Below are positions 42,609 to 51,526 of a stretch of 64,000 bases of DNA, one piece after another. The stretch covers positions 1-64,000 of the forward strand of contig NZ_WOEZ01000089.1 in NCBI RefSeq assembly GCF_013177735.1, read 5' to 3'. The position numbers were made by a program, and so were the translations under genes. The notes beneath the pieces were generated by a model. The model did not search any database, was not told the DNA's origin, and saw only the letters and a program-made list of their open reading frames with translations. The stretch's first letter is position 1. Each line of letters begins with the position of its first letter. The DNA comes from Paraburkholderia elongata. GTDB taxonomy: Bacteria > Pseudomonadota > Gammaproteobacteria > Burkholderiales > Burkholderiaceae.

Positions 42609-43947
42609 CTTCCATTTGCCGTTTCGACCGTTGTGGATCGATCAATGCGAAACCCGCTGTACCCACGATCAGCAACAACGTGCCGGTTACCGCAAAACCG
42701 ATCTCATAGCCACGCGCGTCGCCCGCCGCGCCGAGCAGCTTGCCCATCGCGACGGGGCCGATCAGTCCGGCGATAGTGACGATCGAGTTGGTGATCGCGA
42801 GCAGGGCCCCGCGCCGCGCGGTCGGTGCGACTTCGGCGACCAGCATCGGACCGAAGGTGAAAGTCTGAATCGCCAATGCGCTGGCGAGCCCCATCAAGGC
42901 GACCTTGACGAACGGTGGCGCGCCGAACAACAGTGAGCAGTACGCAAACCCGCTCATCACGCATGCCGCGCTGATCAGTTTGCCGCGCGCCACCTTCGAC
43001 GATACGCCGCGCTTGAGCATTCGATGCGATGCCATTGCGAGCGCGATGCCGAGCGGAATCTGTGCCGCGACTTGCAGCGCGAACAACCAACCGGCCTGGG
43101 TCGCGGCAAAGCCGAGGCCGAGCCGGAAATATGCGGGCACCCAGGTGAAGCCGATCGCGATCACCGCATAGCCGACAAAGCATTGCAGCATCACGCCGAT
43201 GACGGTGCGGTCGCTCAGCATGCGCCGAAAGCGCATTGACGCGGCATGCGGGCTGGCCGACGCGGCGGCAAAAGCGGGTGATGGGTTGTGCTGACGATTG
43301 CCCGTCTTGCCCACGCACAGCCACAGGACGGTCCAGCCAATACCGACCGCGCCGAGCGTGAGAAACGTCGCGTGCCAGTGCCACCGTTGCGAGATATAGG
43401 TGAGCAACGGTCCCGTGATGATGACGCCCGCAGTCGCCCCTTGCTGCACGATGGCCGTAGGGAGATTGCGCTCGTGGTCGTCGAACCAGGTGTAGACCAC
43501 ATGCAGCGCGAGCGGCGAGGCCGGCCCTTCGCCCGCTCCCAGCAGGACGCGGCACAGCATCAAGACGGCAAAGCTGGTCGGCCATGCGAGCGGCAACTGC
43601 GCTACCGCCCAGATCAGCGCGAGCGCGGCGAGCAGCCATTTCATGTTGACGCGGTCGGCGAACAGGCCGACGGCGATGCCCGAAATCGAGAACAACACAA
43701 AAAACGCGCTGCCGACGAGGCCGAACTGACCGTGCGTCAACTGCATGTCATGCATCAGTGGGATCGCGACCAGACCGAGCACGGCTTTGTCGGCGAAGTT
43801 GATCAGCATGAACAGGAATAGCGAGGCGACGATCACCCAGCGGCGGCCTTGCGCGGTCTCGTGTGCGCGGTGGGATGAGCCGGCGCGGTGTCGGCAAGCG
43901 CCAGGCGCTTCGTGCTGCTGAGGATGGTGGGCAAAGCGTGTCTCCAA
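42595..43947 (-). CDS. MFS transporter
   Basis: This protein of about 450 residues has twelve hydrophobic segments. The first (WVIVASLFLFMLINFADKAVLGLVAIPLMHD) has the acidic and basic charges in segment 1 typical of anion or organic-acid MFS carriers (phthalate/galactonate type). The start is unclear: the frame is open far upstream across the LysR gene, no ATG lies near the first segment, and a TTG at 43947 is used as the best guess. The C-terminus overlaps the autotransporter remnant. It diverges from a LysR regulator that probably controls it; the substrate is unknown. Confidence 0.82.
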   Translation of the reverse strand: METRFAHHPQQHEAPGACRHRAGSSHRAHETAQGRRWVIVASLFLFMLINFADKAVLGLVAIPLMHDMQLTHGQFGLVGSAFFVLFSISGIAVGLFADRVNMKWLLAALALIWAVAQLPLAWPTSFAVLMLCRVLLGAGEGPASPLALHVVYTWFDDHERNLPTAIVQQGATAGVIITGPLLTYISQRWHWHATFLTLGAVGIGWTVLWLCVGKTGNRQHNPSPAFAAASASPHAASMRFRRMLSDRTVIGVMLQCFVGYAVIAIGFTWVPAYFRLGLGFAATQAGWLFALQVAAQIPLGIALAMASHRMLKRGVSSKVARGKLISAACVMSGFAYCSLLFGAPPFVKVALMGLASALAIQTFTFGPMLVAEVAPTARRGALLAITNSIVTIAGLIGPVAMGKLLGAAGDARGYEIGFAVTGTLLLIVGTAGFALIDPQRSKRQMEGTPG

Positions 43948-44037
43948 TTCTGGCGCAGAGGCGCTGGGTTTTCGCCCATTTGAGGTGGTATAACTGAATT
44001 GTTCAAGTGCATTCTCGTTATCGGGAGCTTGCAAACT

Positions 44038-45006
44038 ATGCATGAGGTCAATTCTCGCCGCCTTACCCATCTTATCGCCCTGGCAGAGGAAGGCAGCTTC
44101 GCGCGCGCGGCCGAGCGGGTTCATTTGAGCCAGCCCGCGTTGAGCCGCAGCATTCAGGCGCTCGAAGAGGAAGTCGGCATGAAGCTGTTCGACCGTGCCG
44201 CACGCGGCGTCGCGATGACGGCGGCCGGGCGGCTGCTGGTCGAGCGCGCCCGGCGCGTGCTGTTCGAAACGCGCTGCCTGTTCCGCGACGTCGAACTGCT
44301 GAAAGCGCACGAGCTCGGCGAGGTACGCATCGGCCTCGGACCCTATGCGTCCGTCATACTGCTGCCGGACCTGCTGGTGGAGTTCGCGCGGCGCTTTCCG
44401 AAGATCAAGGTGTCGATCGAACTCGGCGGAGGCGATGCGCTGCTTGCCAAGCTGCGCGCCGAACAGATCGACTTTCTCGTCACCGACCGCCGTGTGCCGC
44501 CCGTGACGCCCGATGTCACGTTGCAGCGCCTGCCGCGTCACGAGGGCGGCTGGTTCGCGCGGCCGGGCCATCCCCTGTTTGCGCACGGCACAGTGCAGCT
44601 CGCGGCGTTGCGCGAGTTTCCGCTGGTCTCGGTGACCTTGCCCGCATTCATGAAGGACGGCCTGCATCGCCTGCTCAAGTACCGCGCCCACGAGCAGATT
44701 CCGTTGCAGATCGAATGCAACGACGTGGCGGTGCTGAAGGACGTCGTTGCGCAGACCGATGCCGTGCTGTTCGCCACGGCGTCTGCGGTGCGGCGCGATC
44801 TGGAGCTGCGGCGCCTGGCGCGCATTCCGCTCGTCAATCCGCCGCGTCTCGCGCTGGAATTCGCGCTGGTGTATCTGGCCGAGCGCACGCCTTCGCCCGC
44901 CGCGTATTCTGCGTTGGGACTCGCCGAACAGGTGATGGAGGACGCCAACCGTGCCGCGCAGGGCTTGCTGCACTCCGATGCAGTGGCGACACAATTGGAC
45001 CGCTGA
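44038..45006 (+). CDS. LysR family transcriptional regulator
   Basis: This 322-residue protein has the LysR winged helix at the N-terminus (RRLTHLIALAEEGSFARAAERVHLSQPALSRSIQALEEEVG, about 6-47). The periplasmic-binding-protein-like effector domain starts near 90 (GEVRIGLGPYASVILLPDLL). The ATG at 44038 follows CGGGAGC. It shares a 90-base spacer with the divergent MFS gene, the classical arrangement for LysR control; the AT-rich part near 43988-44020 probably holds the binding site. Confidence 0.92.
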   Translation: MHEVNSRRLTHLIALAEEGSFARAAERVHLSQPALSRSIQALEEEVGMKLFDRAARGVAMTAAGRLLVERARRVLFETRCLFRDVELLKAHELGEVRIGLGPYASVILLPDLLVEFARRFPKIKVSIELGGGDALLAKLRAEQIDFLVTDRRVPPVTPDVTLQRLPRHEGGWFARPGHPLFAHGTVQLAALREFPLVSVTLPAFMKDGLHRLLKYRAHEQIPLQIECNDVAVLKDVVAQTDAVLFATASAVRRDLELRRLARIPLVNPPRLALEFALVYLAERTPSPAAYSALGLAEQVMEDANRAAQGLLHSDAVATQLDR

Positions 45007-45090
45007 ACGGCCAATTGGGTGACCATATGCTCGGCCCCCGTGATTACCCTGGATGCGGTTGACACCGCGATCCCAATCGCGGACTATCCG

Positions 45091-45132
45091 GATTCCGGAT
45101 TCCGGATTCCGGATTCCGGATTCCGGATTCCG
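45091..45132. repeat. heptanucleotide tandem repeat, six GATTCCG units
   Basis: Six exact, contiguous copies of GATTCCG fill 45091-45132, with a partial TCCG copy before and a degraded GTTTTCCG after. The array sits in the LysR–TetR gap, 65-106 bases upstream of the TetR ATG. A perfect short-unit tandem repeat is prone to copy-number change by slippage. The unit matches the half-site of the palindrome at 45905-45924. Confidence 0.95.
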
Positions 45133-45196
45133 GTTTTCCGTGAGTCTTCCGTAAGTCTTCATTTTTTCAAAGCAGCGAACCGAGGCTGAACACCGC

Positions 45197-45886
45197 ATGA
45201 CGACGATTTCACCACGCGGCCGCGAAACGCAGCCCAGCGCCATCGCGGCGCCGCGTCAGACGCGCAGTCAGCAGGGGCTCGTTCGCATGCTGCAAGCCGG
45301 GCGCGAGCTGATCGAAGCGAGCGGCAATCTCGACGATCTGTCAATCAACGACATCGTCGAGCGCGCGGGTACGTCTATCGGCGCGTTCTATCGGCGCTTC
45401 GACAACAAGGACAGCTTCTTCGAAGTCGTCCAGGACGCGGCGATGGAAGAGGGGCTCGAGCACATACGCGAGACCGTCGAGCGTGATCCGGCCTGGCGTT
45501 CGAACGATGCGGGCACGCTAGCCGATGCGGTCATTTCGTTCTATATCATGACGTTCCGGCGCAATCGCGGGCTGTATCACGCGTCGTTGCTGCGGGCGTC
45601 GCAGCGCAAAGCCAGTTGGGACGCCGTGAAGTCGACCAATCACGAGGTTCAGGCGCTGATCGTGCCGCGTCTCGTCAGCGCGTTGGCACAGTCGCGCGGC
45701 ATCAAGGCCGATGCCAGCGCCACCCAGCCGCTCGAATTCGAAGTACGCGCCACCTTGCAGATGATTCTCGGCATGCTGGTCAACAGCGTGCTAAACGATC
45801 CCGGTCCGTTGTCGCTCTCCAGCCGGCAACTGCGGTCGTGGCTGCAAATCCGGCTGCGGCGTTGTCTCGGATTAGCGGACGGCTGA
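45197..45886 (+). CDS. TetR/AcrR family transcriptional regulator
   Basis: This 229-residue protein has a basic N-terminal tail and a TetR helix-turn-helix (about 25-75; LDDLSINDIVERAGTSIGAFYRRFDNKDSFFEVV). A helical effector domain follows, with RRNRGLYHASLLRASQRKASWD. It is unlike the TetR protein at 16149. It stands 112 bases upstream of an alkylsulfatase gene on the same strand. The GATTCCG array lies in its own upstream region and a palindrome with the same half-site lies between it and the sulfatase gene, which suggests both as targets. Confidence 0.9.
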   Translation: MTTISPRGRETQPSAIAAPRQTRSQQGLVRMLQAGRELIEASGNLDDLSINDIVERAGTSIGAFYRRFDNKDSFFEVVQDAAMEEGLEHIRETVERDPAWRSNDAGTLADAVISFYIMTFRRNRGLYHASLLRASQRKASWDAVKSTNHEVQALIVPRLVSALAQSRGIKADASATQPLEFEVRATLQMILGMLVNSVLNDPGPLSLSSRQLRSWLQIRLRRCLGLADG

Positions 45887-45904
45887 TTTTTTTGCCTAAA
45901 AACA

Positions 45905-45924
45905 GGAATCAGAATTCCGATTCC
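45905..45924. promoter_or_regulatory. 20-bp near-perfect palindrome upstream of the alkylsulfatase, probable TetR operator
   Basis: The left half GGAATCAGAA and right half TTCCGATTCC match as inverted repeats at nine of ten positions, centred on GAATTC. It lies 75 bases before the sulfatase ATG. The outer half-site GATTCC is the core of the heptamer repeated six times upstream of the TetR gene. Confidence 0.6.
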
Positions 45925-45998
45925 GTTCATGGAAAACATATCCAGATGCCGCGCGATCTCCGTTCCGCGCAGCAGCCAAATATTCGAGGAGACACCGC

Positions 45999-47819
45999 AT
46001 GAGCTTATGTTGCCCCGAACGGGTTCGTAATCCCGCCTTCGACGCGCCGCATATCGGCGAGGCGCTCGATGTCGCGTTCGACGCCGGTGTGAATCTCGCG
46101 TTCGCCATTGCCGCGCCGACCGTGCCGCCGCGTCTCACCGAACACTCGCGGCGCATGGCGCAGCGTATCTATCACGTCGCCGAGCGTGTGTATTGCGCGG
46201 TCGGTTATGCGATCGCTAACATCATCTTCGTGGTGGGCGACGACGGCATCGTGGTGATCGACGCGACCGAGGCCGTGTCCGCCGCGAAACGCATCTATGA
46301 GGACTTCTGCGCGATCGATCCGCGGCACGCCGGGCTGCCGGTCAAGGCCGTGGTCTATACGCACAATCACACGGATCACACTGGCGGCGTGCGTGCTTTC
46401 GTCGACGAAGCCGCGCTCGAGACGGGCAGCGTCGAGATCATCGCGCACCGCTCGTTGATGGACACCGTGATCAACAACGCGAACCTCGTCGCACCGATTC
46501 TCGCCACACGTTCGGCCTACAGCTTCGGCACACTGCTGCCGGCCGGCGCGACCGGCAAGGTCAACGCGGGCATCGGACCGGTGCTGATCGCCGAGCCGGC
46601 GAGCTTCTTCGCGCCGACCCGCGTGTTCGACGACAAGTTCGACATCGTGCTGGCGGGCGTGCGCTTCGAGTTCCGCTATGCGCCTTCGGAAGCCGACGAC
46701 GAAATCGTCATGTGGCTGCCCGATCTCGGCGTGCTGCTGTCGGCGGAAGTGATCCAGGGCGAGTGTCTCGCGAACGTGCATACGCTGCGCGGCACGCGTT
46801 ACCGCGATCCGGTGCGCTGGTATCAAACGATCGACATGATGCGCGGCTTCAACGCGGCGCATATGGTGCCGGCGCATGGCCGTCCGGTATCGGGTGCGCA
46901 GTATGTCGCCGAGGTGCTGTGCGTGTATCGCGACGCGATTCAGTTCATCCACGACCAGACCATTCGCCACATGAACTTCGGCCTGAGCCCGGACGAACTC
47001 GCTGAAGCGATTCCCGCGCTGCCGCCGCATCTCGCGGAGCATGCGTGGCTCGGCGAGTACTACGGCACGGTCAAGCATTCGGTACGGCAGGTGTATAGCG
47101 GTCAGCTAGGCTGGTTCGATGGCGATCCGGCGTCGCTCGATCCGCTGCCGCGCGTTGAACGTTCGCAGCGCATGGTGCAGATGATGGGCGGCGCGGAAGC
47201 GGTACGCGCCGCCGCGCTCGTGGCGTTGGACGACTCGGACTGGCGCTGGGCCGCGGAGTTAGCCACGCTGCTGGTGCGCCTCGATAAAACCGACGCCGAC
47301 GCGCGCAACATTAAGGCGACCGCGTTGCGCGAGTTGGGCTACCGCACCGTGAACACCAACTGGCGCAACTGGTATCTGAGCGCGGCGCGCGAACTCGAAC
47401 ACGCCTACGACGAACTGCCGTTTGCGGGCAGCGCGAGCCTCGCCTCGGTGGATGTGTTGCGCGCCCAACCGTTGCGCAATGTGTTCCAGCGCTTCAGCGT
47501 GAGCGTCGATCCGGAACGTTGCGCCGACGTGCAGATGACACTCGCATTCCGCGTGACGGATCGCAATGAAACGCACGCGCTCGAACTCCGGCGTGGCGTG
47601 TTGCAGATTCACGAGCGAACACCTTCGGCAATCGACGTTCAACTCGCGCTGGAAACCAGCACCTTGTACGGCATGCTGCGCGACATGGCGACGCAGTTGC
47701 CGAAGTTCCTTGAGAGCGGCACAGTAGTGCTGGAGCGCGGTACGGCCGAGCAGTTGCGCAGATTCTTTGATTGTTTCGACCAGCCCGCGCGGTGTATGCC
47801 CGCGCTTACTACGCGATAA
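45999..47819 (+). CDS. alkyl sulfatase-like metallo-beta-lactamase-fold hydrolase
   Basis: This 606-residue protein resembles SdsA1/BDS1-type alkyl sulfatases. It has the binuclear metal motif THNHTDHTGG (H122, H124, D126, H127), SAEVIQGECLANVHTLRG with further ligand and substrate residues, and VPAHGRPVSG with another ligand His. An alkylsulfatase dimerisation domain follows (NTNWRNWYLSAARELEHAYDELP), and the C-terminus is SCP2-like. Such enzymes hydrolyse long-chain alkyl sulfates to alcohol and sulfate. No signal peptide is seen, so cytoplasmic action is likely; secreted SdsA-type relatives differ. The start follows GAGGAG. An acyl-CoA synthetase follows 67 bases later. Confidence 0.87.
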   Translation: MSLCCPERVRNPAFDAPHIGEALDVAFDAGVNLAFAIAAPTVPPRLTEHSRRMAQRIYHVAERVYCAVGYAIANIIFVVGDDGIVVIDATEAVSAAKRIYEDFCAIDPRHAGLPVKAVVYTHNHTDHTGGVRAFVDEAALETGSVEIIAHRSLMDTVINNANLVAPILATRSAYSFGTLLPAGATGKVNAGIGPVLIAEPASFFAPTRVFDDKFDIVLAGVRFEFRYAPSEADDEIVMWLPDLGVLLSAEVIQGECLANVHTLRGTRYRDPVRWYQTIDMMRGFNAAHMVPAHGRPVSGAQYVAEVLCVYRDAIQFIHDQTIRHMNFGLSPDELAEAIPALPPHLAEHAWLGEYYGTVKHSVRQVYSGQLGWFDGDPASLDPLPRVERSQRMVQMMGGAEAVRAAALVALDDSDWRWAAELATLLVRLDKTDADARNIKATALRELGYRTVNTNWRNWYLSAARELEHAYDELPFAGSASLASVDVLRAQPLRNVFQRFSVSVDPERCADVQMTLAFRVTDRNETHALELRRGVLQIHERTPSAIDVQLALETSTLYGMLRDMATQLPKFLESGTVVLERGTAEQLRRFFDCFDQPARCMPALTTR

Positions 47820-47886
47820 AAGCAGCGCGGCTCGCATCGGCGCATCGTGCATTGGTGCATCGCGATGCGCAACCTCAGGAGGAGAC

Positions 47887-49539
47887 ATGGAAAAAATCTG
47901 GTTGAAGTCCTATCCGCCAGGCGTCCCGGCGGAGATCGACACTACGCAGTTCAGCTCCGTTTGCGACTTGCTGGAGCAGAGTTTCCAGACGCACGCGACC
48001 GAGCTCGCGTTCGTCTGCATGGGCCGCGAGTTGACCTACGGCGAACTCGATGCAAAGTCGCGCGATCTTGCGGCGTGGTTTCAATGGCTAGGCCTTGCGC
48101 GCGGCGCGCGCGTCGCGGTGATGTTGCCAAATGTATTGCAGTATCCGGTGGTCATGGCTGCCATCCTGCGTGCCGGTTACGTGGTGGTGAACGTCAATCC
48201 GCTGTACACGCCGCGAGAACTCGAACATCAGTTGAACGACAGCGGCGCGGAAGCGATCGTGCTGCTCGACACGTTCGCGAAGACGCTCGAGGCAGTGCAG
48301 GCGCATACGTCGATCAAGCATGTCGTGCTGACCTCGATCGGCGAGATGCTCGGTGCGGGTAGTCCTGAGGTTGCGGGCAATGCGCCGCCAACTTCGTGTA
48401 CTGCGCTCAACGATGCGATCGCGCGTGGTTCAGACGCGGGCTTCACACCGGTCACGCTCACGCAAAGCGATGTGGCGGTCCTGCAATACACCGGTGGCAC
48501 CACCGGCGTCTCGAAGGGCGCGACTTTGCTACACGGCAATCTGATTGCCAACGTCCTGCAATCGGAGTTGTGGCGCGAACCGGTTTATCGCGGGCGCACC
48601 GACATCAAGCAGTACATTACGGTCGTCGCGCTGCCGCTCTATCACATCTTCGGGTTGACGGTCTGCGGCTTGCTGACGATGCGTTGCGGCGGCCTGGGCA
48701 TCCTGATTCCGAATCCGCGCGATCTGCCGGGGCTGATCAAAACCTTGCAAGGCTACGCGATCAATTCGTTTCCCGGCGTGAACACGATGTACAACGCGCT
48801 GCTGAACGACCCCGACTTCAAAACGCTCGACTTCTCGAAACTGGTGCAATCGAACGGCGGCGGCATGGCGGTGCAGCAAGCCGTCGCTCAACGCTGGCAA
48901 GCGCTGACCGGTGTGCCGATCGTCGAAGGTTATGGGCTCTCGGAAACCTCGCCGTGCGCCACCACCAATCTGCCGACGTCCACCGCGTTCACTGGAACAG
49001 TTGGCTTGCCGTTGCCGTCCACGGACATTTCGATTCGCGACGACGCCGGCCAGGAAGTGCCGCTCGGCGAGCGCGGCGAAATCTGCATTCGCGGACCGCA
49101 GGTGATGGCCGGCTACTGGAACCGTCCCGATGAAACCGCGAAGGTGATGACGCCGGACGGCTTCTTCAAATCCGGCGACATCGGCGTGATGACGGAAGAA
49201 GGTTTCGTGAAGATCGTCGATCGCAAGAAAGACATGATTCTGGTGTCGGGTTTCAACGTCTATCCGAACGAAATCGAGGACGTGGTGGCGAAGCACCCGG
49301 GCGTGTTCGAAGTGGTGGCGGTCGGCGTGCCGGACGCGGAGTCAGGCGAGGTGGTGAAGCTTTACGTGGTGAAGAAAGACCCGGCGCTCACCGAAGCGGA
49401 TATTCTCGCGTTCTGCAAGGAGCAACTGACAGGTTACAAGCGCCCCAAGATCATCGAGTTCCGCAGCGAGCTGCCGAAGACCAACGTCGGCAAGATTTTG
49501 CGGCGCGCATTGCGCGACGAGGTGAAGAACGCGGGCTGA
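47887..49539 (+). CDS. long-chain fatty acid CoA ligase (FadD-type)
   Basis: This 550-residue adenylate-forming enzyme has the AMP-binding YTGGTTGVSKGA, GYGLSETSP, the hinge-region FKSGDIGVM and DRKKDMILVSGFNVYPNEIE, and a C-terminal catalytic lysine in KTNVGKILRR. It activates fatty acids to acyl-CoA at the membrane face. The ATG at 47887 has an excellent CAGGAGGAGAC site; the frame is open upstream into the sulfatase gene. Co-transcription with the alkylsulfatase suggests that it activates the fatty acid made after oxidation of the released alcohol. Confidence 0.93.
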   Translation: MEKIWLKSYPPGVPAEIDTTQFSSVCDLLEQSFQTHATELAFVCMGRELTYGELDAKSRDLAAWFQWLGLARGARVAVMLPNVLQYPVVMAAILRAGYVVVNVNPLYTPRELEHQLNDSGAEAIVLLDTFAKTLEAVQAHTSIKHVVLTSIGEMLGAGSPEVAGNAPPTSCTALNDAIARGSDAGFTPVTLTQSDVAVLQYTGGTTGVSKGATLLHGNLIANVLQSELWREPVYRGRTDIKQYITVVALPLYHIFGLTVCGLLTMRCGGLGILIPNPRDLPGLIKTLQGYAINSFPGVNTMYNALLNDPDFKTLDFSKLVQSNGGGMAVQQAVAQRWQALTGVPIVEGYGLSETSPCATTNLPTSTAFTGTVGLPLPSTDISIRDDAGQEVPLGERGEICIRGPQVMAGYWNRPDETAKVMTPDGFFKSGDIGVMTEEGFVKIVDRKKDMILVSGFNVYPNEIEDVVAKHPGVFEVVAVGVPDAESGEVVKLYVVKKDPALTEADILAFCKEQLTGYKRPKIIEFRSELPKTNVGKILRRALRDEVKNAG

Positions 49540-49662
49540 AAGCAGGCGTGCCACGTGTCTCGCCGCGTGTTTGCCACATGCCGCCACGTTTGGCACCCGC
49601 TGCAGCGCGGCGTGATTCCGGGTACATTGTCGTTCTCGACATCACGCACTTGGGAGTACACG

Positions 49663-50049
49663 ATGCGCCTGCTTCACACCATGCTCCGGGTCGGCGACCT
49701 GGACCGTTCGATCGCCTTCTACACCGAAATGCTCGGTATGAAATTGCTGCGCCGCGAAGACTATCCGGACGGTAAATTCACCCTGGCCTTCGTCGGCTAC
49801 ACGGTCGAGCGCGACGGCACTGTCATTGAATTGACGCATAACTGGGACACGCCCTCGTACGACCTAGGCACCGGCTTTGGGCATCTCGCCGTCGAAGTCG
49901 AAGATGCCTACGCCGCTTGCGACAAGATCAAGGCACAAGGCGGTAAGGTCGTGCGCGAAGCCGGCCCGATGAAACACGGCACCACCGTGATCGCTTTCGT
50001 CGAAGATCCGGACGGCTACAAGATCGAGTTCATCCAGAAGAAAAAGTGA
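49663..50049 (+). CDS. gloA: lactoylglutathione lyase (glyoxalase I)
   Basis: This 128-residue metalloenzyme converts the methylglyoxal-glutathione hemithioacetal to lactoylglutathione. The family pattern MRLLHTMLRVGDLDRSIAFYTEMLGMKLLRREDYP is present, with the metal ligands His5, the Glu in GTVIELTHNWD, the His in GFGHLAVEV and the Glu in YKIEFIQ. It is the short, probably nickel-dependent bacterial form. The start follows GGGAG. The gene stands 26 bases before a small NTF2-like gene. Confidence 0.95.
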   Translation: MRLLHTMLRVGDLDRSIAFYTEMLGMKLLRREDYPDGKFTLAFVGYTVERDGTVIELTHNWDTPSYDLGTGFGHLAVEVEDAYAACDKIKAQGGKVVREAGPMKHGTTVIAFVEDPDGYKIEFIQKKK

Positions 50050-50075
50050 CGTAAGCGGCGGGGCAAGGACAAGCA

Positions 50076-50474
50076 ATGAATAACAGCAATCCCTACTTCA
50101 AAGAACTTGACGACATCCACGTCGAAATCCAGTCTTTGTTCGATGGCTCCGCGGATCACGGCGCGCTGGAGCGCATCATGGCGCGCTTCGCTCCGCAATT
50201 TACGCTGGTCATGCCGTCCGGTCTAGCACTCGACCACGCGGGCCTGCGCGCGACTTTCGCGAAGCTGAACGGCGCGCGTCCCGGCTCGCAGATTACAATT
50301 CGCGATATGGAGATCGTGTCCGAGTATCCGTCGGGCGCGGTGGTGAAATATCGTGAATATCAGCGCGACAGCGCGGGCAATGCAAACGTGCGGCGCTCGA
50401 CAGCGGTGATGGACCTCGACGCGCACGGCAAGGTGACGTGGCGTCACCTGCAGGAAACCTTCTGCACGGAGTGA
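50076..50474 (+). CDS. small SnoaL/NTF2-like protein of unknown function
   Basis: This 132-residue protein begins MNNSNPYFKELDDIHVEIQSLFDG. Its pattern of helices followed by strands (FAPQFTLVMPSGLALDHAGLRATFAKLNGARPGSQITIRDMEIV) suggests a DUF4440 or SnoaL-like cone fold. There are no obvious catalytic residues and no signal peptide. It lies 26 bases after gloA and has an AAGGAC site, so it may be in the same transcript. Confidence 0.75.
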   Translation: MNNSNPYFKELDDIHVEIQSLFDGSADHGALERIMARFAPQFTLVMPSGLALDHAGLRATFAKLNGARPGSQITIRDMEIVSEYPSGAVVKYREYQRDSAGNANVRRSTAVMDLDAHGKVTWRHLQETFCTE

Positions 50475-50560
50475 GTGGCGGGTTTCAGAAGGTCGGCGCT
50501 TCGCGTTGAGGCGCCGGCTTCAAGGCCTCACGACCGAAGGCTGAAGACCGAAGTCTTGAA

Positions 50561-50576
50561 GGGCCAGAAAAGGCCC
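50561..50576. terminator. hairpin cluster between convergent genes
   Basis: A GGGCC/GGCCC stem (50561-50565 and 50572-50576) with an AGAAAA loop is flanked by smaller AAGAC/GTCTT and AGGCCT hairpins in 50510-50590. The region separates two convergent genes. No T-run follows, so the terminator role is tentative. Confidence 0.3.
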
Positions 50577-50591
50577 CAAGGCCTGAACGCC

Positions 50592-51482
50592 TTAAAGCGT
50601 CGGCAGTAATTCCGGCGGATGCGACTTCAACGTCTGCCGCGCTTCGCGGAATTCCGGAAAAATCGATTCGACTGTCTGCCAGAAGCGCGGACTGTGATTC
50701 ATCTCGCGCAGATGCGCGAGCTCGTGCGCAACGACGTAATCGATGATCGACAGCGGGAAATGGATCAGCCGCCAGTTCAGGCGAATTTTGCCGTCGCTCG
50801 AACAGCTGCCCCAACGCGTGGCCGCTGAAGAGAGTGCATACGCGCGATAGTTGACGCCGAGCTTCTCCGAGTAGATCGCGAGGCGCTCGCCGAACAGACG
50901 TTTTGCTTCGCCTTGCAGCCAGCCTTGCACGCGATCCTTGATCTGCTGCGGATCGGCTTGCAACGGCAGCGGCACCTGCAATGCGGCTTCATCCGCATTG
51001 AACGCGAGCGTGCCTTGCGGCGAGCCGAGCTTCACGCGCACGGGCTGACCAAGATACGGCACTTCCGCGCCATCTTTCCAGTCGACCTTGGGCAACGCGC
51101 GTTGTTCGACACGCGTTTGCCATTCGATCAGCTTCGTGAAAATCCAGCGCTGCTTTTCGGTGATCGCGGTTTCGATATCGGCGAGCGTGACCCAGCGTGG
51201 TGCGGTAATCATCAGGCCGGTGCTGTCGATCGCAAAGCCGATCGAGCGGCGTGCCGAGCGCTTGAGCACATAGTGCAGCGTGCGCGAACCGATGGTGAGG
51301 CTGCGCAGCTTGCTACCGTCCGGTGCGAGCGGCACGACCGGCTGCTGCCCGCTCTGCAAGCCGGCCGTTGATGCGGAGGGTGTTGGGGACGACGACGTCG
51401 ACCCCGGCTCGGCGAAGAGCGGGAGATCGAGCTGCCGGTTATCGAGCGCCGCAGCGGGCTGCGACGTAGGAGACTTCTGCAT
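50592..51482 (-). CDS. YgjP-like (SprT/M48-type) zinc metallopeptidase
   Basis: This 296-residue protein carries HELAHLREMNHSPRFW near residue 255, the HExxH zinc motif plus a third His typical of the YgjP/DUF45 family. The N-terminal 70 residues are low-complexity and vary in such proteins; the middle region (YVLKRSARRSIGFAIDSTGLMITAPRWVTLADIE) is the conserved YgjP fold. The substrate is unknown. It lies downstream of plsC on the same strand. Confidence 0.85.
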   Translation of the reverse strand: MQKSPTSQPAAALDNRQLDLPLFAEPGSTSSSPTPSASTAGLQSGQQPVVPLAPDGSKLRSLTIGSRTLHYVLKRSARRSIGFAIDSTGLMITAPRWVTLADIETAITEKQRWIFTKLIEWQTRVEQRALPKVDWKDGAEVPYLGQPVRVKLGSPQGTLAFNADEAALQVPLPLQADPQQIKDRVQGWLQGEAKRLFGERLAIYSEKLGVNYRAYALSSAATRWGSCSSDGKIRLNWRLIHFPLSIIDYVVAHELAHLREMNHSPRFWQTVESIFPEFREARQTLKSHPPELLPTL

Positions 51483-51526
51483 CGGATTCGGCTTCGCGCA
51501 AATGCGCCTTCGAGGGCGCGGGCGCG

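Noticed and set aside
45091..45132. CRISPR-like repeat
   Set aside because: The 7-base units are contiguous without spacers and no cas gene is present.
43948..45243. N-terminal extension of the MFS protein by over 400 residues
   Set aside because: The extension is antisense to the LysR gene and includes the translated GATTCCG repeat; it has no MFS or other domain.
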